Below are positions 7,731 to 14,147 of a stretch of DNA of 19,017 nucleotides, piece after piece. The DNA comes from Sulfurospirillum arcachonense. Its GTDB lineage: Bacteria; Campylobacterota; Campylobacteria; Campylobacterales; Sulfurospirillaceae. The notes under the pieces were generated by a model. It did not search any database. It was given only the letters and a program-made list of their open reading frames with translations, and was not told the origin of the DNA. Each line of letters starts with the position of its first letter. The first letter of the stretch is position 1. The stretch is from positions 1-19,017 of the forward strand of contig DQTM01000263.1 of NCBI GenBank assembly GCA_015662785.1, given 5' to 3'. The position numbers were made by a program, and so were the translations under genes.

Positions 7731-9089
7731 ATGAGAGTGTTACTATGGCTAACTTTATTTGTTATTCCTATTTTTGCCTCAACTACAGCTTATGTGGAGT
7801 TAAGCTTAGAGAAGGCTATTGAGATTTTAAAGAGTGAGAATCTTGAAGTAAATGTTGCTAGGTTTGATGAGCAGATAAAAGAGTATGAACATGAACTGGC
7901 ACTAGCAGATAATTATGGTAAGCTAGATTTTGTTCAAACTGCAATGCGTTCAAATGATGCAGGAAACGTATTTGGTTTTAAACTTGAAAGTAGAGAAGCA
8001 AGTTTTGGTGATTTTGGTTTTAGTGAATTTGATGGTACAAATCCAAATATATTAAATGTTCAACCAAAAGATTTAAACTACCCAGACGCAAGAAGCCATT
8101 TTCAAACAAAACTACAATATCAACTTCCTATTTACACAGGTGGAAAACTAGAACAGTATGGAAAAATAACAAAGGCTTTGCAAGAACTTAGTGTTATTGA
8201 TACACAAAAGATACTAAGTGAAAAACTTTATCAGCTTAAAAAGAGTTATTATGATATATATCTATTAAATACTTATATTCACAACCTGAATATCATTAAT
8301 AAAAACATGGATAGACTTGAGATGATGGCTCAAAGTATGATTAATGAGGGTTATGCAAAGAGGATAGATTTACTTGAGGTTCAATCTAAAAAAGCAAATG
8401 TAGTAAGAATGACTAGCAAAGCAGAAGCTAATAAAGAGTTAGTGTATCACTTTATATCATTTTTACTCAATACAAAAGTTAAATCAGTCTCTGGAAACGA
8501 GAAAGAGATAGAGCTAAAAGAGTATAGCATTGATACTATACTGCAAAATAACCTAGATATTAAAAAAGCAAAACAGGGTTTAAGTGTAACCCAGATGGCA
8601 ATAGACTTACATAAGGCTTCAAATCTCCCTGAGATAGGAGCATTTGCAGAGTATGGTAGTAGTGATAATACCTTTTTGGGAGATTTTACTGACCATGATG
8701 CGTACACTTTTGGAGTACAACTTAGATGGAATATATTTAGTGGAGGAGCTAGTAGTAACTCCATAGAAAAAGCAAGAGTAGAGAATTTAAAAGTTCAAAA
8801 GCAGGTAAGTTTAGCTCAAAAAGGGATAATTCTACAAGTAGAGAAAATCAATACGGAAATAAAGAGTTATAATTTTGATATAGAAAGCTTAAAAAAAGAG
8901 ATAGAGCTAACAAGAAGTATATATAAGAACTATTTGGGAAGATACCAAGAGAAGCTAGTCTCTATAAATGATGTTATTATAAAACAATCTTTAGAGATAG
9001 AAAAAGTATTAAAACTAAATGAAGTGCAAAACAGCAGAACAAGTAAAATTTTAGAGCTAGATAAGATAGCAAATGGAGATAGCAAATGA
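7731..9089 (+). CDS. TolC-family outer membrane factor of the RND efflux system
   Basis: This is the outer membrane channel of a tripartite exporter, 452 residues from the chosen start. A signal peptide (MRVLLWLTLFVIPIFAS) is followed by two TolC/OEP repeats. Each has a beta segment (YQLPIYTGGKL near 135 and VQLRWNIFSGGAS near 335) followed by long helices rich in Lys, Glu and Gln. That is the layout of a trimeric barrel plus periplasmic helical tunnel. An ATG at 7719 is also in frame, but it lies only about ten bases after the predicted transcript start and has no ribosome binding site. The ATG at 7731 follows GGAG (7721-7724) by six bases and gives a cleaner signal peptide. It is the first gene of the operon and overlaps the adaptor gene as ATGA. 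Confidence 0.9.
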   Translation: MRVLLWLTLFVIPIFASTTAYVELSLEKAIEILKSENLEVNVARFDEQIKEYEHELALADNYGKLDFVQTAMRSNDAGNVFGFKLESREASFGDFGFSEFDGTNPNILNVQPKDLNYPDARSHFQTKLQYQLPIYTGGKLEQYGKITKALQELSVIDTQKILSEKLYQLKKSYYDIYLLNTYIHNLNIINKNMDRLEMMAQSMINEGYAKRIDLLEVQSKKANVVRMTSKAEANKELVYHFISFLLNTKVKSVSGNEKEIELKEYSIDTILQNNLDIKKAKQGLSVTQMAIDLHKASNLPEIGAFAEYGSSDNTFLGDFTDHDAYTFGVQLRWNIFSGGASSNSIEKARVENLKVQKQVSLAQKGIILQVEKINTEIKSYNFDIESLKKEIELTRSIYKNYLGRYQEKLVSINDVIIKQSLEIEKVLKLNEVQNSRTSKILELDKIANGDSK

Positions 9090-9886
9090 AAATATTGGTT
9101 ATATGTATAGGTTTTTTAATATCATTGGCACTGCCTTTAAGTGCAGGAGAGTTGAGTTTGACAGGGAGTGTAATCTCTGATAACCAAAAGATGATAACAA
9201 GTAGATATATGGGATTTGTAAAAGGTGTACATGTAAGTGAAGGAGGAGAGGTTAAAAAAGGGCAACTTCTTTATGAAATAGACTCAAAAGAGATAGATAG
9301 TGCAAAGGTTCAAGTAGAGCTTGGAATTTCTCAAGCAAGACTATCTTTACAGATGTATCGAAATCAGTATCAGAATGTACAACTAAATCTTGAGCGTCAC
9401 AAAAGACTATATAAACAAGATATGGTTTCTAAGTTTGATGTAGAAAATTTGGAACTATCTTCTAAAAATCTTGAAGCAATGGTTCTAATCTCTAAACAGC
9501 AAATCGAACAAGCAAAAGCAAGACTACAAGAGGTTTTAAATCAGTATAAATACTTAAGAATTACATCACCAAATGATGGAGTAGTGATACAAAAAAACAT
9601 AAAAGTAGGAGAAATGGCAATGCCAGGTATGCCCGCAATTGTTCTGTCTGATTTGAGTAATCTTAAAATTTCTACTGAAATATCAGAGAGTAATTTAAAA
9701 GAGATAACAGTAGGAGACATCGTTGAGTTTGAAATACCATCAATAGAGCTAAAAGGTATGGGGACAATAGACTCTATAATACCAAGTTCAAACCCTTTAA
9801 CACATACTTTTAGAATTAAAGTTGGATTTGATTCAAATGGTAAAAGTGTTTACCCCGGTATGTATGCTACGGTAAAAGTAAAGTGA
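9086..9886 (+). CDS. RND periplasmic adaptor (membrane fusion protein), short form
   Basis: This subunit bridges the inner membrane pump and the outer membrane channel. The 266-residue protein has a Sec signal (MKILVICIGFLISLALPLSA). Next comes the first half of a lipoyl domain (about 35-65, GFVKGVHVSEGGEVKKGQLL), a helical hairpin (about 70-150), the second lipoyl half (about 155-185, ITSPNDGVVIQKNIKVGE) and a beta-barrel (about 190-266). It lacks the longer C-terminal membrane-proximal domain of 370-400 residue relatives such as AcrA, so it is a compact version. There is no lipobox cysteine, so no lipid anchor. GGAG at 9075-9078 serves the ATG. The start overlaps the channel gene by four bases, and its TGA overlaps the GTG of the pump gene. 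Confidence 0.9.
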   Translation: MKILVICIGFLISLALPLSAGELSLTGSVISDNQKMITSRYMGFVKGVHVSEGGEVKKGQLLYEIDSKEIDSAKVQVELGISQARLSLQMYRNQYQNVQLNLERHKRLYKQDMVSKFDVENLELSSKNLEAMVLISKQQIEQAKARLQEVLNQYKYLRITSPNDGVVIQKNIKVGEMAMPGMPAIVLSDLSNLKISTEISESNLKEITVGDIVEFEIPSIELKGMGTIDSIIPSSNPLTHTFRIKVGFDSNGKSVYPGMYATVKVK

Positions 9887-11475
9887 AAAAATATGAAGTA
9901 AAAGATGTAGCAGGGCATTTAGCAAAAGCTTTTTTACATAACCCTCTGACACCACTTTTAGGTATTTTTATACTTTTAATTGGTTATATCTCTTTGGTAA
10001 TTACTCCAAGGGAAGAAGACCCTCAGATAGATATAAGTGGCGGAACTATCATTGTCGCACTTCCTGGGTCTACTCCTAAAGAGATAGAAAGAGTCATAAT
10101 AAAACCACTTCAAAGAAAGATAAAAGAGATACAAGGTGTTGAGCATATATATGGAGTTGCTACAGAAGATGTAGGAATTGTTAATGTTATGTACTATATT
10201 GGAGAAGATAAAGAGTCTTCAAATTTAAAACTATATGATAAAGTGATGCAAAACATGGCAGCGCTTCCAAAAGGAGCTATGCAGCCTCTTGTAATGCCTT
10301 TTGATATAGATATAGATATCCCAATACTCTCCATGGCATTTTACTTAAAAGAGAATTCAAAACTTGATGAAGTAGGACTTTATAAAAGAGTTGATGAAAT
10401 AAGAAATAGATTATCTTTAGTTGACGATATTGCTAAAAGTGAGATAAAAGGCGAAGCAAAAGAGCAATATAATATAGAAGTTGATTTAGATAGACTCTCC
10501 GGATTTAATATCTCTTTAGGTCAAGTTGCAATTGCGTTAGAATCTCTCATGGTAAATGTTCCAAATGTAAAAAATAGAACAAAAGATGGTCAATTAGTTG
10601 TTTTTGGAATCAAAAATGCGCTTGATGATGTTGAAGATTTAAAAAACCTGATAATAGCACAGTATAGTGGCTCTCCAATCTATCTTAAAGATATAGCCAG
10701 GGTTAATAGAGGAAGAGATATTCAGAACCATAAACGTGCTCAGATGACATTCAGAGTTGATGGAGAGTTTACAAAAACAGTAGATCAAGTTACATTGACT
10801 CTGTCTAAATTAAGAGGAACAAATGCTGTTGTTATAGCAGAAGATGTTTTAAAGATTTTAGATGAATTAAAATCAGAATTAAAAAATGATGGCATAGGTT
10901 TTATAGTTACAAGGAACTATGGAACAAGAGCAAATGATGCTGTAAATGACCTTGTTATGAACCTTCTTGTTTCAATTATAATTATTTTTGTATTACTTGT
11001 CTTTACTCTTGGTTTTAGAGAGTCTTTAATAGTTACATTTTTAGTGCCTGCTATCTTAGCCGTAACTCTTTTTGTGGCATACTTGGGCGATCAAACAATA
11101 AATAGAATTACACTTTTTGCACTCATTCTTAGTTTAGGGTTATTGGTTGATGCCGCCATAATAGTTATAGAAAATATACATAGGCATATACATATGTATG
11201 ATAGCTTTGATAAAAGTATGGATGACATAGTAGTTGAAGCTACTGATGAGATAGGAGCTCCAACAAACATTGCAACAATTGCTATTATACTTACTATGGT
11301 TCCTATGGGTTTTGTAGGGCAGATGATGGGTCAGTTTATGAAACCTATTCCTCAAAATGTTCCTGTGACTATTTTTGCTTCTTTAGTTTTAGCATATATT
11401 TTTGCTCCTTATATGGCAAAAAGGTTTCTTAAAAAACCAAAAAGAAAAGAGCATAAGGAGGTTAAAGATGCATAA
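9883..11475 (+). CDS. RND efflux pump permease, N-terminal half (TM1-TM6)
   Basis: This 530-residue product equals the first half of a normal RND pump of about 1030 residues. It contains TM1 (about 21-40), the motif TPREEDPQI right after it, a periplasmic porter region (about 45-345) and TM2-TM6 (about 355-515). TM4 carries LLVDAAIIVIENI with a single acidic residue, Asp423. Drug exporters of the AcrB type have two aspartates here, while metal pumps such as CusA have VDAA. The frame ends in the basic cytoplasmic loop before TM7, and the rest is encoded by the next gene. The start is GTG overlapping the adaptor's TGA (GTGA), without a strong ribosome binding site, so it is probably translationally coupled. 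Substrate is unknown. Confidence 0.9.
   Translation: MKKYEVKDVAGHLAKAFLHNPLTPLLGIFILLIGYISLVITPREEDPQIDISGGTIIVALPGSTPKEIERVIIKPLQRKIKEIQGVEHIYGVATEDVGIVNVMYYIGEDKESSNLKLYDKVMQNMAALPKGAMQPLVMPFDIDIDIPILSMAFYLKENSKLDEVGLYKRVDEIRNRLSLVDDIAKSEIKGEAKEQYNIEVDLDRLSGFNISLGQVAIALESLMVNVPNVKNRTKDGQLVVFGIKNALDDVEDLKNLIIAQYSGSPIYLKDIARVNRGRDIQNHKRAQMTFRVDGEFTKTVDQVTLTLSKLRGTNAVVIAEDVLKILDELKSELKNDGIGFIVTRNYGTRANDAVNDLVMNLLVSIIIIFVLLVFTLGFRESLIVTFLVPAILAVTLFVAYLGDQTINRITLFALILSLGLLVDAAIIVIENIHRHIHMYDSFDKSMDDIVVEATDEIGAPTNIATIAIILTMVPMGFVGQMMGQFMKPIPQNVPVTIFASLVLAYIFAPYMAKRFLKKPKRKEHKEVKDA
11455..11462 (+). promoter_or_regulatory. Full-length Shine-Dalgarno that sets the start of the second pump half
   Basis: AAGGAGGT is a complete eight-base match to the 16S rRNA anti-Shine-Dalgarno. 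It lies inside the end of the upstream gene, five bases before the ATG at 11468. It is the strongest ribosome binding site I noticed in the window. It argues that the second half of the pump is started independently and is not the by-product of a frameshift error. Confidence 0.85.
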
Positions 11476-13138
11476 GTTTGAAGAAATTATACACTCTATA
11501 TTAGACTCTAAGTTTAAGAAATTTTTAGTTCTTTTTATAACATTTTTAGCTTTTGTTGGCTCTTTGATGATGTTTCCTACAAATCTAGTTTTAGCAAAAA
11601 TGCTACCTGGGAAGAGTGCTAATACGTACTCAGTATATGTTGATTTACCAAATGGTAGCTCGTATAAAGAGACTTCAAAAGTCACTACATGTATAGTTAG
11701 TATTTTGCAACGTGAAGATGAAGTAGAAAATATTGAGATATTTTCTGGCATGGGTGCTCCTTTAGATTATGCTGGTTTAGTTAAGGGTTCTGCATTTAAA
11801 AGTGGAGAAAATATAGCTGAAATTGTAGTAAATCTTACAGATATTGATGCAAGAGATGAAAAAAGTTTTTCTATGGTTCATCGTCTTCGTCCAGTTTTAC
11901 AATCTAGTTGCGAGAGCATAAAAATAGGAACTAATATAAAACTGGTAGAAGAGCCAGCTGGTCCACCTACTTTGGCAGCTGTTGTTGTGGAACTTTATGG
12001 AAAAGATGGAACTGATTTAACTAATCTTGGAGGTAAGATTAGAACTATTTTAGAAAAAACTAAAGGCTTAGTAGATGTAGACACTCTTGAGGATGATATT
12101 TATGAGAAGTTTGAACTTACTATCAATAAAGAGAAGATTATACGTTCAGGATTAAGCATAAAACAGGTAAATGAAATCTTATATTTAGCTTTTGAAGGCG
12201 TAGAAATAACAGTTAAAAACAGTGAAAAATCACCAGAACAGATACCTCTATTTTTAGTCCTTGAAGAGGGAAGTAAGAGTTTGAGTTCTTTTAGTAAACT
12301 CTCTTTGGAGCGAAAACTAGCATCCTTAAAGCTTATGAATAAAAAAGGTTTTATGATACCTCTCAATGAACTTGTGAGTGTTGAGCTTGCGAAATCGAAA
12401 CCAACATTGATGTCAAAAAATCTTCAAAGAGTTGTCACTATAGTAGCTGAAACAGATATGGTTTCACAAGTTTATCCTCTTCTTGATGCAAGAAGCAAAA
12501 TCAAAGAGAAACTCTCTACAGATTTTGAAATTACAAGAGGCTCTTTGTTTAATTTGGATCTAAAAGATAAAAAAACAGGTGAAGAGTATAGTTTAGTATG
12601 GGATGGTGAGATGAAAGTCACTATGGATACCTTTAGAGACTTAGGAGCTGCTTTTATAGCTGCACTTGTAATTATATTTTTATTAATGGTAGTCTATTAT
12701 AAAAGTTTTGCACTTAGTGGGATAGTTCTTTTAGGAAGTTTTCTTTCCATTATTGGGGTAATTACTGGACATTGGGTTACAGATCTGTTTACACATGAAA
12801 CATTTTTCTTGACGGCAACTTCCTTGATAGGGTTCATTGCTTTGATGGGGATAAGTTCAAGAAATTCACTTTTACTTATTGATTTTGCTGTCTCTTTAAT
12901 AGAGAACAAGGGTATAGACAAAAGACGTGCTATCGCTATCTCGACTGCGACTCGTGCTAAGCCTATTTTTCTAACAGCTGTTACTATTTTATTGGCTTCT
13001 GTAGTGCTTGTTGTTGACCCTATCTTTGGAGGCCTTGGAGTTGCTCTGATTTTTGGTACTGTTGCAGCTGTGATAGTATCCCTTGTGTTTATTCCTGTTC
13101 TTATGGATAACACAAAAGCTATAAAAGAAAAAAAATAA
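11468..13138 (+). CDS. RND efflux pump permease, C-terminal half (TM7-TM12)
   Basis: This 556-residue product supplies the second half of the RND pump. It has TM7 (about 18-38), a periplasmic porter region (about 45-385, with EEPAGPPTLAAVVVELYG at 161-178 typical of PREEDPQI-type pumps) and TM8-TM12 (about 391-545). TM10 reads GISSRNSLLLIDF. An Arg (465) takes the place of the lysine (AcrB Lys940) that links to the TM4 aspartates in proton transfer. The frame is open from 11402, but the ATG at 11468 follows AAGGAGGT by five bases, and the upstream part would add an unlikely basic tail. The gene overlaps the first half by eight bases. Together the halves give 1086 residues with all expected domains, so an assembled two-chain pump is likely. 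Confidence 0.9.
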   Translation: MHKFEEIIHSILDSKFKKFLVLFITFLAFVGSLMMFPTNLVLAKMLPGKSANTYSVYVDLPNGSSYKETSKVTTCIVSILQREDEVENIEIFSGMGAPLDYAGLVKGSAFKSGENIAEIVVNLTDIDARDEKSFSMVHRLRPVLQSSCESIKIGTNIKLVEEPAGPPTLAAVVVELYGKDGTDLTNLGGKIRTILEKTKGLVDVDTLEDDIYEKFELTINKEKIIRSGLSIKQVNEILYLAFEGVEITVKNSEKSPEQIPLFLVLEEGSKSLSSFSKLSLERKLASLKLMNKKGFMIPLNELVSVELAKSKPTLMSKNLQRVVTIVAETDMVSQVYPLLDARSKIKEKLSTDFEITRGSLFNLDLKDKKTGEEYSLVWDGEMKVTMDTFRDLGAAFIAALVIIFLLMVVYYKSFALSGIVLLGSFLSIIGVITGHWVTDLFTHETFFLTATSLIGFIALMGISSRNSLLLIDFAVSLIENKGIDKRRAIAISTATRAKPIFLTAVTILLASVVLVVDPIFGGLGVALIFGTVAAVIVSLVFIPVLMDNTKAIKEKK

Positions 13139-13190
13139 TAAGAGGGGGCTAGTTACCCTCTACCCTTTTACGGGTAACAATCTTCTTTTT
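13128..13190. terminator. Shared bidirectional terminator between the pump operon and the minus-strand small gene
   Basis: Two hairpins share the same CCC bases and exclude each other: AGAGGG (13141-13146) with CCCTCT (13156-13161), and GTTACCC (13152-13158) with GGGTAAC (13172-13178). Read on the plus strand, the second is followed by the T-rich tract 13181-13190. Read on the minus strand, the first is followed, after a few bases, by eight T (complement of the A run 13128-13135). Each direction therefore has a stem and a T tract, as expected between convergent genes. Confidence 0.7.
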
Positions 13191-13321
13191 GAAAACATTC
13201 GCATACATTTATAAAACATAATATACTTTTTTATAGATTCTATTTTTCTACTTTTTCGCTCATCTAAAACTAAAAAAACTTCTTCTAACGCTATTTTTTC
13301 CGAAATGCTCAAGTTTGTCAT
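13160..13321 (-). CDS. Small basic protein of unknown function (53 aa)
   Basis: On the minus strand an ATG at 13321-13319 opens a 53-codon frame that ends with TAG at 13162-13160. I recognise no family. The N-terminal half is amphipathic and acidic (MTNLSISEKIALEEVFLVLD), and the rest is strongly basic with a cysteine and several methionines, ending in KRRLLPVKG. There is no signal peptide or clear membrane helix, so it is probably cytoplasmic and could bind nucleic acid or a partner protein. Support that it is real: AAGGG lies six bases before the ATG, a perfect TATAAT lies at 13359-13354, and a hairpin plus T8 tract follows the stop. The gene converges on the efflux operon. A search of related genomes for the translated sequence would settle whether it is conserved. 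Confidence 0.68.
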   Translation of the reverse strand: MTNLSISEKIALEEVFLVLDERKSRKIESIKKYIMFYKCMRMFSKRRLLPVKG

Positions 13322-13353
13322 ATATTGCCCTTATATATTTCTTTGAAGAGATT

Positions 13354-13359
13354 ATTATA
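13354..13359 (-). promoter_or_regulatory. Candidate -10 box of the small minus-strand gene
   Basis: Read on the minus strand this is a perfect TATAAT, preceded by a T-rich stretch as is common in Campylobacterota promoters. The transcript would start near 13347, leaving a leader of about 25 bases with AAGGG just before the ATG at 13321. Confidence 0.55.
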
Positions 13360-13368
13360 CAAAAATAA

Positions 13369-13499
13369 TTAAACATAAGTTAAACAGTGTGTATTAAACA
13401 TTAAAATAGTTATTAAATACATTATATATTATAATATATGTAGTCTAATATAGGTTATATAGTATAAATATTATAATTTATACGATTTAACGTATAAAT
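13369..13499. repeat. AT-rich intergenic stretch with short direct and inverted repeats
   Basis: TTAAACA occurs three times in direct order (13369-13375, 13380-13386, 13394-13400). A 16-base perfect palindrome lies at 13424-13439. GTATAAAT (13462-13469) is inverted as ATTTATAC (13476-13483) with a 6-base spacer, and repeated at 13492-13499. Two TATAAT boxes are embedded (13430-13435, 13472-13477). No coding frame is credible. It may be a promoter or regulator-binding region for efp and the divergent small gene, but strong AT bias alone produces many such matches. Confidence 0.4.
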
Positions 13500-13521
13500 A
13501 AAGCTGTAAAGTAAATTTAGA

Positions 13522-13527
13522 TATAAT
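13522..13527 (+). promoter_or_regulatory. Candidate -10 box of the efp promoter
   Basis: A perfect TATAAT places the transcript start near 13534. A Shine-Dalgarno AGGAG at 13548-13552 then sits six bases before the efp ATG at 13559. The resulting leader is about 25 bases. Confidence 0.6.
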
Positions 13528-13558
13528 CTAATCTTAAAGTAAAAATTAGGAGCATTAT

Positions 13559-14122
13559 ATGGCTACAGTAGGAATGAGCGACCTAAAAAAAGGGTTGAAG
13601 ATAGAGTTAAATGGAGTACCGTACAAGATAATTGAGTATCAACACGTAAAACCAGGAAAAGGGGCAGCATTTGTAAGATGTAAAATCAAATCTTATGCAA
13701 ATGGAAAATTGATTGAAAAAACTTTTCACGCAGGCGACAAATGTGAAAAACCTGATCTTGAAGATAAAACAATGCAGTACCTTTATGACGATGGAGAAAT
13801 GCTTCAGTTTATGGACACAGTGACTTATGATCAGATTGGTCTGAGCTATGATCAAGTAGGTGATGCGGCAAAGTGGATAATTGATGGCATGACTCTTGAG
13901 ATGCTTTTTCACAACTCAAAACCTATAGGCGTAGAAGCTCCCGCAGTAGTTGAACTCAAGATTATAGAGACTCCACCAAACTTTAAAGGTGATTCTCAAG
14001 GTGGTAAAAAACCAGCAACACTAGAGAGTGGAGCAGTAGTTCAAGTGCCTTTCCATGTACTAGAAGGTGCAGTTATAAGAGTGGACACTGCTAAAGGTGA
14101 ATACTTAGAAAAAGTAAAATAA
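13559..14122 (+). CDS. efp: Elongation factor P
   Basis: EF-P binds the ribosome next to the P-site tRNA and relieves stalling at proline runs. At 187 residues it has the normal length, with three beta-barrel domains: an N-terminal KOW-like domain (about 1-63), a central OB domain (about 68-128, DKTMQYLYDDGEMLQFMDTVTYDQI) and a C-terminal OB domain (about 130-187, ending in RVDTAKGEYLEKVK). The tip of domain one reads PGKGAAFVR, with Lys34 at the position that is beta-lysylated in E. coli. No modification gene (epmA, epmB) is present nearby, so the modification state here cannot be judged. The start has AGGAG at a good distance. The next gene begins 25 bases downstream with no terminator between, so they may share a transcript. 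Confidence 0.96.
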   Translation: MATVGMSDLKKGLKIELNGVPYKIIEYQHVKPGKGAAFVRCKIKSYANGKLIEKTFHAGDKCEKPDLEDKTMQYLYDDGEMLQFMDTVTYDQIGLSYDQVGDAAKWIIDGMTLEMLFHNSKPIGVEAPAVVELKIIETPPNFKGDSQGGKKPATLESGAVVQVPFHVLEGAVIRVDTAKGEYLEKVK

Positions 14123-14147
14123 ACATACTTTACATGTAAGGGCATTT

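Noticed and set aside
11402..11467. Longer N-terminus for the second pump half
   Set aside because: The extra 22 residues are the shifted reading of the upstream gene. The Shine-Dalgarno points to 11468.
11428..11475. Programmed frameshift joining the two pump genes at the A6 run (11431-11436)
   Set aside because: The second gene is in the +1 frame relative to the first, whereas an A-AAA-AAC type slip gives -1 and is not phased correctly here. The strong Shine-Dalgarno and ATG explain the arrangement more simply.
12697..13113. 138-codon open frame on the minus strand opposite the pump gene
   Set aside because: It is antisense to conserved membrane helices, has low-complexity composition and no start signals, so it is a shadow of the real gene.
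14130..14139. TTACATGTAA palindrome before the c-di-GMP gene as an operator
   Set aside because: Ten bases of palindrome in AT-rich DNA is weak evidence, and no promoter box lies beside it.
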